NCBI GenBank assembly: GCA_035502995.1
Contig: DATJTW010000006.1
Span: 1-64,000 of the forward strand
Length of the DNA: 64,000 nt
Direction of reading: 5' to 3'
Source: CADEED01 sp035502995
GTDB taxonomy: Bacteria > Pseudomonadota > Gammaproteobacteria > Steroidobacterales > Steroidobacteraceae
Shown here: positions 8,272-16,783 of the stretch, in pieces
How the letters are laid out: each line of letters begins with the position of its first letter
How positions within the stretch are numbered: position 1 is the stretch's first letter
Made by a program: the position numbers and the translations under genes
Notes under the pieces: model-generated
Seen by the model: the letters and a program-made list of their open reading frames with translations, nothing else
What the model was told of the DNA's origin: nothing
The model's database searches: none

Positions 8272-9207
8272 ATGAAGCAAAGAACAAGAAAAGCAATTTC
8301 TGTAGGAATTCTCTTTCTCTCTGTAGGCGTCTCAGTTCAGGCCGCCGGCATCTCTTCATTTGTTGTTGGACCAATCGAGCAAACTACTGACCGATCGGTA
8401 ACCGTGCTTGGCCAGCGCTACCTACTGAAGAACGCCGAAACCAATCGCTTGAGTGCAGGAACCCTCGTGCTTGTCGAAGGACAGCTGAATCGAGATGGCG
8501 TCGCGCTTGCGACGCGCATTCGCGCCTCGAAGCAGATTTATGTTCCGGGGGCTCTAGATGTTGCGCTGACAGGTGTGGTCACAAGTTTCGACAGAACAAG
8601 CGGGCTGCTAACTATTGGCACGCTCAGTGTCTATGCAGTTGATGCTGTCGGCGCCGATCAGTCGACTATAGCCATCGGCAGCATCGTGGAAATTCTTGGT
8701 CGACAAGCCGCGCCCAATGGCGTGTTGTGGGCGTCTGAGATTCGCCACTCGGCACAAGCGATTGAAGGGACCGGGCGCTCCACGCAGGCTATTGAAGGCA
8801 CGGGTCGTTCGACCCAAGCAATTGAAGGCACTGGCAGCTCCACGCAGGCTATCGAAGGCACCGGCCTTTCGACCCAGGCGATCGAAGGAACCGGCCGTTC
8901 TACGCAAGCTATCCAAGGCACCGGCCTTTCGACTCAGGCGATCGAAGGAACCGGCCGTTCTACGCAAGCCATCGAAGGCACCGGTCGTTCGACTCAGGCG
9001 ATCGAAGGAACCGGTCGTTCCACTCAAGCCATCGAAGGCACCCGTCGTTCGACCCAGGCGATCGAAGGAACCGGTCGTTCCACTCAAGCCATCGAAGGCA
9101 CCGGTCGTTCGACCCAGGCGATTGAGGGAACCGGCCGTTCTACACAAGCTATCGAAGGGACTGGACGGTCGACTCAAGCGATTGAAGGAACCGGAAAAGC
9201 TTTCTAG
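8272..9207 (+). CDS. Exported DUF5666-like protein with C-terminal decapeptide repeats
   Basis: 311 residues. Residues 1-25 are a signal peptide (basic start, hydrophobic core ILFLSVGVSVQAAG). Residues about 28-158 hold two beta-rich units of the DUF5666 type. In each, a sentence-like pattern 'conversion to VLG, level, VEG, then a strand ending in IR' appears, for example SVTVLGQRYLLKN and TLVLVEGQLNRDG. From residue 160 to 308 the protein consists of 15 tandem copies of STQAIEGTGR with few changes, followed by KAF. No transmembrane anchor is visible, so a periplasmic or secreted protein is expected. The repeats may form a beta-solenoid or a flexible adhesive tail; this is not established. 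It lies between DUF6502-like paralogues A and B. Confidence 0.75.
   Translation: MKQRTRKAISVGILFLSVGVSVQAAGISSFVVGPIEQTTDRSVTVLGQRYLLKNAETNRLSAGTLVLVEGQLNRDGVALATRIRASKQIYVPGALDVALTGVVTSFDRTSGLLTIGTLSVYAVDAVGADQSTIAIGSIVEILGRQAAPNGVLWASEIRHSAQAIEGTGRSTQAIEGTGRSTQAIEGTGSSTQAIEGTGLSTQAIEGTGRSTQAIQGTGLSTQAIEGTGRSTQAIEGTGRSTQAIEGTGRSTQAIEGTRRSTQAIEGTGRSTQAIEGTGRSTQAIEGTGRSTQAIEGTGRSTQAIEGTGKAF
8749..9195 (+). repeat. Coding tandem repeat, 15 units of 30 bp, with 60-bp higher-order period
   Basis: Fifteen in-frame 30-bp units encode S(T/A)QAIEGTG(R/S/L). From about 8881 to 9180 the units alternate between two types: one with GAAGGAACCGG and CAAGCC-like ends, the other with GAAGGCACCGG and CAGGCG-like ends. 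This gives a 60-bp higher-order period and points to recent duplication of two-unit blocks. Protein changes are confined to a few positions (Ala for Thr in unit 1, Ser or Leu at position 10, Gln for Glu in unit 6, Arg for Gly in unit 10). Confidence 0.95.
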
Positions 9208-9528
9208 CTGGCCCGTTGAGATCGCTCCCGCGAGCGAACTCACTAAACCTTGATCGTTTTTCGACGCTCCGCGATGGCCAGGAACTCCGCGCGTCCGCCG
9301 CAAGCGCGGGCGCATCGAACATGGTCGCTTCGACCTCTGACGCCAGCAAGAAATTATTCGACCGCTTTAGCGACGACCTGAGAGCCGCAGCTGAAGGTCG
9401 AGTGTTGGCAGCGGACGTTCGCTAGGTACCACCGTCGTCGAAAAGCTTCAACGGCCGATTTCGCGCCGAATCCGACAGATACTCGCGACAACTTGCGGCG
9501 GTTTCTGCCCACATGAAGAGACGACTGG
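9208..9528 (+). other. Intergenic region inside the accessory island
   Basis: 321 bases between the decapeptide-repeat gene and paralogue B. It contains a 69-codon open frame from a TTG at 9216 without a ribosome-binding site or recognisable product, which I do not call as a gene. I see no clear terminator, operator or repeat here. The promoter of the two downstream genes is probably in this stretch. Confidence 0.4.
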
Positions 9529-10404
9529 GTGGACCATTGCAGTCCAGCGGTGCATACGATTAAAAAAGATGTCGTGAGTCGTCCCCTGCGGCCCAAATCA
9601 AATTCGCCTAAACCCGGGACACGGGTCCTGGAAGAAGCGTTAGTCCAGCTGGCCTCGATTCTCTTAAGGCTAGGCATCGACTCCCCCCGGTCCGAAAGAC
9701 TTCTCAGACAAGCCTTTGTAAAGGCGGCATCACTAACTGCAGGAAACAAATCACGGCGAACTACGCAATCACAAATTGCGTCGCTGGCCGGAATTAGTCG
9801 ACTCGAAGTAAGACGTCTAATGCGGTTACAAGCTCAGCCGCAGCAACCCAAGACGAGCAGATTGAGCCGCATTGATCGAGTCATGGCTGGGTGGATGACA
9901 GACGTCGATTTCGCGAACTCGAAAGGGTCGCCAAAGCCTCTGGATTTCGACGGCGCGAACTCAAGTTTTGAAAAACTGGTTCGAAAATATGGCCGCGACG
10001 TGACCAAGAGAACGCTGATGCGAGAACTCGTAAGCCGAAAGCTCGCTACAGAGAAAAACGGTTTGCTGCATCTCAATTCAAGCGCCGTAAACATTTCCAC
10101 TTCTGCAACGCCTTCATCTGCACTTGCCGACCTTAAATTCTTGAACTCCAGTCTCTCCGGATTTGATTTCACTCTCGGCCGACGCGGTTATGTTGTTAGG
10201 AAAATCTCGTTGGCCGCTCCAGATAGAAAGTCGCTGCTCCGGGTTCAGCGCGAAACATTAAAGAGAGCAGATGTAATGCTGGCCGCGCTCCGCGTATTTG
10301 AATTCCCTAAAGGCCAGTCGCAGCTCAGGCTTCGAAGTCCACGCCGTCGAGTGATTGTGACCACTTCAGTGACAACAGAATGCGGAGATGAGGAACATGC
10401 CTGA
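9529..10404 (+). CDS. DUF6502-like protein (paralogue B)
   Basis: Up to 291 residues. The GTG at 9529 gives the longest frame, but no strong ribosome-binding site fixes the start; GTG 9550 or a later codon near the VLEEALVQLASIL helix is possible. It resembles paralogue A in order: a helix, an HTH-like segment (QSQIASLAGISRLEVRRLM), the conserved Trp block (RVMAGWMTDVDF), a G-x-P turn and the SFEKLVRKYG helix ending in MRELVSRKL. The C-terminal third differs from A and C: it is basic and rich in Arg and Lys, which would suit nucleic-acid binding. No signal peptide. It overlaps the next gene by eight bases, so the two are translationally coupled. Function unknown. Confidence 0.65.
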   Translation: MDHCSPAVHTIKKDVVSRPLRPKSNSPKPGTRVLEEALVQLASILLRLGIDSPRSERLLRQAFVKAASLTAGNKSRRTTQSQIASLAGISRLEVRRLMRLQAQPQQPKTSRLSRIDRVMAGWMTDVDFANSKGSPKPLDFDGANSSFEKLVRKYGRDVTKRTLMRELVSRKLATEKNGLLHLNSSAVNISTSATPSSALADLKFLNSSLSGFDFTLGRRGYVVRKISLAAPDRKSLLRVQRETLKRADVMLAALRVFEFPKGQSQLRLRSPRRRVIVTTSVTTECGDEEHA

Positions 10405-11137
10405 ACTTGATGAATCCAAGGAGCAACGCAACCTCATCAACCTGTTAGCGACCGTCCTAACACTGTGTTTCTTAGACGACCGAATTAGCACGGAGAGACT
10501 AGATCAAATCATCGCCGTAGCTCGACAGAACGCAAGACGGTCAGCTCGAAGACTTCGTTCACCGCGTAGAAACATCGTCAATCATGATCAGATTGGCCAC
10601 CTCATATATCAGTGGCAACGAACTCCGGCCTATCTAGGCGATGACGGAAGGCCGTATCCGATCCCGGCGTCCGGCCCGGCGCCGAGCATTGAGGCCATAT
10701 TCAAGAAGCTGAAAATGAGTGGCAGCTTTGCGCAGACCGTGAAACAGATGAGAAAGCTCCGGAGGGTCAGATCCACTCGAGATGGACTCTTCCTGCCCCA
10801 CTCCGAAGCAACGATTATTCCGACGCTGACGCCGGAAGTAGTTGAGGCTGTCACCCAAACCATCGACAGCTTTGTTGCGACCATTCTTCACAACACTTCG
10901 CTCAAGGCGAAGCGCAAGAACCTCTTGATTGAGCGAGCAGCATTCGTTCCTGATCTGCCGACTGCAAAAATCGCAAAATTTAAGTCATTCGCGCGCGAGC
11001 AGGGAGGTGCTCTGCTTGAGACGGTAAACGACTGGTTAGAGGGCAGCCGCGAGCCAGTCGCTCGAAGGCCAAACGCAAAAGGAACTGCCGCAGCTGGTCT
11101 TCATATATTTGCCTTCGTGAGGAAGGCAAATGACTGA
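10397..11137 (+). CDS. DUF6502-like protein (paralogue C)
   Basis: 246 residues from the ATG at 10397, chosen because GGAG lies nine bases upstream; the ATG at 10388 has GGAG directly against it. The middle block matches A and B (LIYQWQRTPAYLGDDGRPYP). The C-terminal block matches A closely in pattern: a long helix before IERAAFVPDLP, then KSFAREQGGALLETVNDWLE and the final GLHIFAFV strand, equivalent to GVAVFQFV in A. The N-terminal HTH-like segment is less clear; an Arg-rich stretch (ARRSARRLRSPRRN) stands in its place. It overlaps paralogue B by eight bases. Function unknown; probably a cytoplasmic partner of B. Confidence 0.65.
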   Translation: MPELDESKEQRNLINLLATVLTLCFLDDRISTERLDQIIAVARQNARRSARRLRSPRRNIVNHDQIGHLIYQWQRTPAYLGDDGRPYPIPASGPAPSIEAIFKKLKMSGSFAQTVKQMRKLRRVRSTRDGLFLPHSEATIIPTLTPEVVEAVTQTIDSFVATILHNTSLKAKRKNLLIERAAFVPDLPTAKIAKFKSFAREQGGALLETVNDWLEGSREPVARRPNAKGTAAAGLHIFAFVRKAND

Positions 11138-11242
11138 AGCTGCAATAGTGAGTGCGCTTCTAGGGGCTCTCGGTCACAACTGCCAAATGCTTGTGACAGA
11201 GGTTGTAGATCGCTGAACCGCTGGGTAACAGTTCCTTACCTA

Positions 11243-13732
11243 CTACCCACTCCTCAACGTCATCAACGGCGGCTGATTCACCACCGACCGCGTCGCGAGC
11301 CATCCCGCCCCGCACACCAACACTCCCCCGCCGACCAGACCATAAATCCACACCAGCGGATCCAGCGTGTACGGTATCTGCAGCACATTCTTCGCGATGT
11401 AAAACCCCGCGATCGACGCTCCCGCCGCCGCCAGCACCCCTGACAACACACCGAGCGACGCAAACTCCGCCAACAACCCCTTGAGCACGGTCGATCGATT
11501 GGCGCCGAGCGTCCGCAGCATCGCGCTTTCGTAGCGTCGCTCCTCGCGACTCGCCTGCACGGCGGCGACGAGAACCACGAGCCCCGCCATCAGCGTGAAC
11601 AGGAACACGCTCTGCACCGCCGCCAGCGCCTTGTCGATGATCGATCGCACCTGGCCGAGCAATTCATCCACGTTGAACACCGACACGCTCGGGAACCGGC
11701 GCACGAGGTCGGCAATCATCTTCGGATCCTTCGCGTCGAGATGCGCCGCGGTCATCCAGGTGCCTTGCGATCCCTCCAGCAAATCCGGCGCGAACATCAG
11801 AAAGAAGTTCGGCTGGAAACTGTCCCACTTCACCTTGCGGACGCTCGAAATGGTCGCGGTGCGCGTGTCGCCGGAGAGGTCGAACTGCAGCGTATCGCCG
11901 ATCTTGAGCTTGAGCTCCTCCATGTATTCGCTCGACACGGACACGAGTGGCTTGCCGTATTCCTCGGGCGTGAACCAGTGACCGGCGGTGATCTCGTTGT
12001 CGCGGCCGAGCTGCTGCGCCCAGGTGATGTTCTGATCGCGAGTCGCGAACTGCTTGCCGCGATCGGTCGCGAACGTCATGTCGTCGATGGGCTTGCCGTT
12101 GATGTGCGTCATGCGCGCGCGAACCATCGGCAGTGCGCGCGCCCGCTCGGCGCCACGCGCAGCCAGGAACGCGTCGAAGTCCTGGTGCTCGTCCGGCGGG
12201 ATGTTGATGAAAAAGAAGTTAGGCGTGTCGGCTGGCAGGCTGCGCCGCCAGTCGTTCAGCAGATCGTTGCGTACGACGGCCAGCAACAGCAGCATCATGA
12301 TCCCGTGTGCGAACGCCGTGAGCTGTACCACGCTCTCGGTCCGTCGCCGCCCGAGATTCGCGATCCCGTAGCGCCACGACACGCCGACACCGCCGCGGAA
12401 CCGGTTGGTCAGCTTCACCAGCAGCCAGCCGGCGAGCGCGACGACCACCACGAACACGGCCAGTCCGACGACGAACCCGATGAAGATCGGCACGTCCCGC
12501 AACACCCACCAGATGAGGAAGCCGATCGCGAGTACCGCGGGCCCGAAGGCAAGCACCACGAGCGGCGGCGGCGGTCCGACATCCCGACGCAAGACCCGCA
12601 GCGCCGGCGTCCGCGACAGCTGCAGCAACGGCGGCAAAGCGAATCCGGCGAGCACGGCGATCGCCGTCAGGAACCCGATCCCGAGCGGCGCGAGTCCGGG
12701 TGGTGGCAGCTCGCTCTTCAACAGGTCCTTCAATGCAACGACGAGCCACGCCTGGGCACCATACCCGATCAGCGAACCGAGCACGGCGGCCAGCACGCCG
12801 ACGATGATCAGCTGCGCGAGGCTCACGGTCAGCGTGAATCCGCGTGTCGCACCCAGCGTCTTCATCAACGCCACCGAATCCAGATGCCGCTGCACGTAGC
12901 GCCGCGCGGCCATCGCCACGGCGATCGCGCACAACAACACGGCCACGAGACTGGCGAGACTCAGGAACCGCCCGCTGCGATCCATCGCGTTCTTGATCTG
13001 CGGCGCCGTTTCATCGACGTCGAGCAGCCGCTCCGAACCCTTCTTGTTCGTCTTGAGCCAATCGCGAAACGACTGGATCTCGGCACGCGGCCCGGCAAAC
13101 AACCTGGACCGCGTCAGCCGGCTCCCGGGCTGGATGAGCTGCGTTGCATCGATATCCGCCTCGTTCATCAGCAGGCTCGGCGCCAGATCGATGAACGTGG
13201 CGCCCTGGTCCGGGCGGCTAACAAGAATCCGCGACACGCGAAACTCGCTCGCGCCGATCGACAGCCTGGTGCCGATCGACGCGCCCAACGCCGCCGCCAG
13301 CCGCGAATCCGGCCAAACTTCTCCGCGGCCAGGGTTGCCGCGCACTTCCACGCCCTTGCCGAACGGCTCGTCCGCCAGCAACACCTTGCCGCGCAGCGGA
13401 TACTCCGGCGACACCGCGCGCACGGCGGTCAGCTGGCTCGCATCGCCGTTGAAGACGACGCTGAACATCCCGGTCGTGCTCGCGATCTGCAGCCCGCGAC
13501 GCTTCGCCTCCTCGAGCGAGCTCGCATCCAGCGGTTGCGCGGACTCCAGCCGGAGATCCGCGGCCAACACCTCGCCGGCCTGATTGTCCACGGCGATGCC
13601 GATCCGGTCGATCAGGAACCCGACGCCCGTCAGCGCCGCCACCGCCACGGTGATCGCGAGCAGCAGCACGCCGAGCTCGCCCGACTTCCACTCGCGCGCC
13701 AGCGTGCGCAGGGCAATGGCCAGTGCGTTCAC
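11243..13732 (-). CDS. FtsX-like ABC transporter permease (YbbP type)
   Basis: 829 residues. The architecture is that of the YbbP/MacB-like double-FtsX permeases. There is an N-terminal membrane helix (about residues 17-40), a large periplasmic part, a three-helix FtsX block (about 265-370), two more helices and a second periplasmic domain, and a final three-helix FtsX block (about 705-825). Its start overlaps the stop of the ATPase gene by four bases (ATGA at 13729-13732). In E. coli ybbP-ybbA lies next to tesA, as here. The substrate is unknown; such systems often move lipids or lipoproteins, or act mechanically on the envelope. Confidence 0.88.
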   Translation of the reverse strand: MNALAIALRTLAREWKSGELGVLLLAITVAVAALTGVGFLIDRIGIAVDNQAGEVLAADLRLESAQPLDASSLEEAKRRGLQIASTTGMFSVVFNGDASQLTAVRAVSPEYPLRGKVLLADEPFGKGVEVRGNPGRGEVWPDSRLAAALGASIGTRLSIGASEFRVSRILVSRPDQGATFIDLAPSLLMNEADIDATQLIQPGSRLTRSRLFAGPRAEIQSFRDWLKTNKKGSERLLDVDETAPQIKNAMDRSGRFLSLASLVAVLLCAIAVAMAARRYVQRHLDSVALMKTLGATRGFTLTVSLAQLIIVGVLAAVLGSLIGYGAQAWLVVALKDLLKSELPPPGLAPLGIGFLTAIAVLAGFALPPLLQLSRTPALRVLRRDVGPPPPLVVLAFGPAVLAIGFLIWWVLRDVPIFIGFVVGLAVFVVVVALAGWLLVKLTNRFRGGVGVSWRYGIANLGRRRTESVVQLTAFAHGIMMLLLLAVVRNDLLNDWRRSLPADTPNFFFINIPPDEHQDFDAFLAARGAERARALPMVRARMTHINGKPIDDMTFATDRGKQFATRDQNITWAQQLGRDNEITAGHWFTPEEYGKPLVSVSSEYMEELKLKIGDTLQFDLSGDTRTATISSVRKVKWDSFQPNFFLMFAPDLLEGSQGTWMTAAHLDAKDPKMIADLVRRFPSVSVFNVDELLGQVRSIIDKALAAVQSVFLFTLMAGLVVLVAAVQASREERRYESAMLRTLGANRSTVLKGLLAEFASLGVLSGVLAAAGASIAGFYIAKNVLQIPYTLDPLVWIYGLVGGGVLVCGAGWLATRSVVNQPPLMTLRSG

Positions 13733-14403
13733 GCGCCGACCTGCTTGAGTTCGCCCGAGTCCATCGTCAGCACGCGCCCGCAGCGAGCCGCGACGGTGCG
13801 GTCATGGGTGACCAGCACCAGCGTCGTGTGCGACTGTGCGTTGAGGTCGAACAGCAGCGACACGATCTTCTCGCCGGTATGCGTATCGAGATTTCCGGTG
13901 GGCTCGTCCGCGAACAACACCGCCGGCCGCGTGACGAACGCACGCGCGATCGCGACGCGCTGCTGTTCGCCGCCCGACAGCTGGCGCGGATAGTGCCCGG
14001 TGCGGGCGGCGAGCCCGACACGCTCTAGCGTTTCCGCCGCGGCCGCGCGCGCATCACGCCTTCCGGCGAGCTCGAGGGGCAGCATCACATTCTCTATCGC
14101 GGTCAGCGAGGGCACGAGATGGAACGACTGGAAGACGAATCCGACGCGCTCGGCGCGCAGCCGCGCGCGGCCGTCTTCGTCCAGCGAAGTCAAGTCGGCG
14201 TCCGCGAGGGTGATGCGTCCGGAAGACGGCGTATCGAGGCCCGCCAACAACGCCAGCAGCGTGGACTTCCCCGCGCCGGACGCACCGACGATGGCAACCG
14301 ATTCACCGGCCGCGATGTCCAACGACACGTCGTTGACGATGGTCAGCATCCCTTCGGGACTGGTAACCTTTTTCGAGAGGTTTTCTGCTTTGAGTACGCT
14401 CAT
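13729..14403 (-). CDS. ABC transporter ATPase (YbbA/LolD type)
   Basis: 224 residues. Motifs in order are the Walker A GASGAGKST (about residues 40-48), the Q-loop in VFQSFHL, the ABC signature LSGGEQQR, the Walker B AVLFADEPTGNLD and the switch histidine in LVTHD. The sequence is that of the MacB/LolD/YbbA ATPase family. It is coupled to the permease gene by a four-base overlap. The start codon at 14403 overlaps the probable start of the divergent esterase gene by 14 bases. Confidence 0.92.
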   Translation of the reverse strand: MSVLKAENLSKKVTSPEGMLTIVNDVSLDIAAGESVAIVGASGAGKSTLLALLAGLDTPSSGRITLADADLTSLDEDGRARLRAERVGFVFQSFHLVPSLTAIENVMLPLELAGRRDARAAAAETLERVGLAARTGHYPRQLSGGEQQRVAIARAFVTRPAVLFADEPTGNLDTHTGEKIVSLLFDLNAQSHTTLVLVTHDRTVAARCGRVLTMDSGELKQVGA

Positions 14404-15037
14404 TCGACTCGTTCAGTTGGTGGTGATGTTCGCGTTCGTCGGCGGCGCGAGCGCGGCGAGCCCGTCACCTCGCACCATCGTCGTGCTCGGCGACAGCCTG
14501 AGCGCCGGATACGGCCTCAAGATCCAGGAAGGGTGGGTGCACCTGCTCGAGCAGCGGCTCGCGGCCCAAGGGTACGAATACCGCGTGGTCAACGCCAGCG
14601 TGAGCGGCGAAACCACGCAGGGTGGGGTGGCGCGTCTCCCCCGGATGATCGATTTACACAAGCCGGCGGTGGTGGTGGTCGAGCTCGGCGGCAACGACGG
14701 CCTGCGCGGGCTGCCGCTCGCGACCAGTCGCGAGAACCTGAAACGCGCGATCGAGCTCGCGCAGAAGGCGAATGCACAGGTCGTGTTGGTAGGCATGGTC
14801 ATCCCGCCTAACTACGGCCAGCGATACGGGCAGGAGTTCCGCGACATGTTCGCGACGCTCGCCAAACAATATCCAGTCGCGTTCGTGCCGTTCTTCCTGG
14901 ACAAGGTGGCGCTGGACCCGGCGCTCATGCAGGCCGATGGCATCCACGCCAACGCCCGGGGCCAGCCGCAGTTATTGGACAATTTGTGGCCCAAGCTGAA
15001 GCCGCTGCTAGTTGCTCCGGGGAAACCCGCACGCTAG
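14390..15037 (+). CDS. tesA: Secreted arylesterase / acyl-CoA thioesterase I-like SGNH hydrolase (TesA)
   Basis: 215 residues from TTG 14390. This start gives the signal peptide STLIRLVQLVVMFAFVGGASA; an ATG at 14426 would leave a signal peptide that is too short. The mature part has all SGNH blocks: GDSLSAGYG (nucleophile Ser), the block II glycine in VSGETTQGG, GGNDGLRG (oxyanion Asn) and DGIHANARG (catalytic Asp and His). TesA-type enzymes hydrolyse acyl esters and thioesters in the periplasm. The start lies inside the 5' end of the divergent ATPase gene, so the promoters must also overlap coding sequence. The start choice is the main uncertainty. Confidence 0.88.
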   Translation: MSTLIRLVQLVVMFAFVGGASAASPSPRTIVVLGDSLSAGYGLKIQEGWVHLLEQRLAAQGYEYRVVNASVSGETTQGGVARLPRMIDLHKPAVVVVELGGNDGLRGLPLATSRENLKRAIELAQKANAQVVLVGMVIPPNYGQRYGQEFRDMFATLAKQYPVAFVPFFLDKVALDPALMQADGIHANARGQPQLLDNLWPKLKPLLVAPGKPAR

Positions 15038-15070
15038 CCTGCGACTCTGATTCAGGGGGTCGGGGTCGTC

Positions 15071-16744
15071 GTGGAAAAACATTGGCTCAAGTCGTATCCG
15101 CCCGGCGTCCGCGCGGAGATCGACGTCGGTGAATACCCCTCGCTGAAGGAGCTGATCGAGCGCGGCCTCGCCGTGCATTCCGTGCGCGACGCGTACGTGC
15201 AGATGGGCAAGTCGATGACGTTCGGCGAGCTCGACGTGCTGTCGATGCGCTTCGGCGCGTACCTGCAGTCGATCTGCGGACTCCAGAAGGGCGACCGCGT
15301 CGCGGTCATGATGCCCAACACGCTGCAGTACCCGATCGCCATCCTCGGCGCCTTGCGCGCCGGGTTCACGGTGGTGAACACCAATCCGCTGTACACCGCG
15401 CGCGAGCTCGAGCACCAGCTCAACGATTCCGGCGCCACCGTCATCGTCATCGTCGAGAACTTCGCGCACGTGTTGACCGAGGTGATCTCGCACACGCCCG
15501 TCAAACACGTCGTGATCACGAGCGTCGGCGAGATGCTCGGATTCCCGAAAGGGCAGATCGTCGACTTCGTCGTGCGCCACAAGCGCAAGCAGGTGAAGCC
15601 TTACAACCTGCCCGGCGCCACGCGGTTCAAGGACGCGTTGAAGAAAGGCGCCGCTTCGCGCTTCACGTCCGTATCGCTGAACCACCAGGACATCGCCTTC
15701 CTGCAGTACACCGGCGGCACCACCGGCGTCGCGAAGGGCGCGATGCTCACGCACGGCAACATGGTCGCGAACGTCCTGCAGGCGCTCGAGTGGATAGGCC
15801 CGTCGTTCCCGCGCGATCCGGCGACGTTGATCACGGCGCTGCCGCTGTATCACATCTTCGCGTTGACGGCGAACTGCCTGCTGTTCGTCATCCTCGGCTG
15901 GCGCAACGTGCTGATCACGAATCCTCGCGATTTCCCGGCGTTCGTGAAAGAGCTGAAGAAGTACGAGTTCACGTACATCAGCGGCGTGAACACGCTCTTC
16001 AATGCGCTGCTGCACACGCCCGGCTTCGACCAGGTGAATTTCGACGCGCTGAAGATCACGCTCGGCGGCGGCATGGCCGTGCAGGAAGCGGTGGCGAAGC
16101 GCTGGAAGGAAGTCACCGGCAAGATCCTCACGCAGGCCTGGGGCCTCACCGAGACGTCGCCGGCGGCGACCATCAATCTGCCCGGCGAGGACTTCAACGG
16201 CTCCATCGGCCTGCCCATCTCGTCGACCGAGATCAGCATCCGCGACGACGACGGCAAGGAGCTCGGCATCGGCGAGATCGGCGAGATCTGCGTGCGCGGC
16301 CCGCAGGTGATGGCCGGCTACTGGAATCGCCCCGATGAAACCGCGAAGGTGATGATCGGCAGCGACGTGCTGCGCACCGGCGACATCGGCCGCTTCGATC
16401 AGCGCGGGCTCGTGTATATCGAGGATCGCAAGAAGGACATGATCCTCGTGTCCGGCTTCAACGTGTATCCGAACGAAGTCGAGAGCGTCGCGGTGACGAA
16501 TCCGAAGGTGCTCGAAGCCGCGGCGATCGCGCAGGCGGACGAAAAGTCCGGCGAGGTCGTCGCGCTGTTCGTCGTGAAGAAGGACGACAGCCTGACCGAA
16601 CACGAGCTCATCGATTTCTGCCGCAAGGCGCTCACCGGGTACAAGGTGCCGAAGCACGTGTACTTCCGGAAGGAGCTGCCGAAAACGAACGTCGGGAAGA
16701 TCCTGCGGCGGGCGTTGCGCGACGAGTTGCCGAAGACGGCGTAG
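15071..16744 (+). CDS. fadD: Long-chain-fatty-acid--CoA ligase
   Basis: 557 residues with a GTG start, close to E. coli FadD in length. It activates fatty acids to acyl-CoA through an acyl-adenylate. Visible are the AMP-binding motif YTGGTTGVAKGAM (about residue 215), the WGLTETSP motif, the GDIGRFD motif with the conserved Asp, the hinge DRKKDMI and the C-terminal K in TNVGKILRR. The N-terminus (MEKHWLKSYPPGV) is typical of FadD. The gene follows tesA by 33 bases, so the two lipid enzymes may be co-transcribed. Confidence 0.93.
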   Translation: MEKHWLKSYPPGVRAEIDVGEYPSLKELIERGLAVHSVRDAYVQMGKSMTFGELDVLSMRFGAYLQSICGLQKGDRVAVMMPNTLQYPIAILGALRAGFTVVNTNPLYTARELEHQLNDSGATVIVIVENFAHVLTEVISHTPVKHVVITSVGEMLGFPKGQIVDFVVRHKRKQVKPYNLPGATRFKDALKKGAASRFTSVSLNHQDIAFLQYTGGTTGVAKGAMLTHGNMVANVLQALEWIGPSFPRDPATLITALPLYHIFALTANCLLFVILGWRNVLITNPRDFPAFVKELKKYEFTYISGVNTLFNALLHTPGFDQVNFDALKITLGGGMAVQEAVAKRWKEVTGKILTQAWGLTETSPAATINLPGEDFNGSIGLPISSTEISIRDDDGKELGIGEIGEICVRGPQVMAGYWNRPDETAKVMIGSDVLRTGDIGRFDQRGLVYIEDRKKDMILVSGFNVYPNEVESVAVTNPKVLEAAAIAQADEKSGEVVALFVVKKDDSLTEHELIDFCRKALTGYKVPKHVYFRKELPKTNVGKILRRALRDELPKTA

Positions 16745-16783
16745 TCAGAGCCGGCGGTGCCGGCGGCGAAACGGGAGGTCCAC

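Noticed and set aside
8749..9195. CRISPR-like array from 30-bp periodicity
   Set aside because: Units are directly tandem without unique spacers, are in frame with a coding gene and encode a regular peptide.
8608..9315. Long antisense open frame through the repeat region
   Set aside because: A 30-bp repeat without stop codons opens several frames at once; the sense frame alone has a signal peptide and a domain.
9216..9425. 69-codon frame after the repeat gene
   Set aside because: It starts with TTG, has no ribosome-binding site and shows no family or membrane features.
11741..13993. 750-codon antisense frame across the permease gene
   Set aside because: Same shadow effect; the minus-strand permease has coherent membrane helices and FtsX domains.
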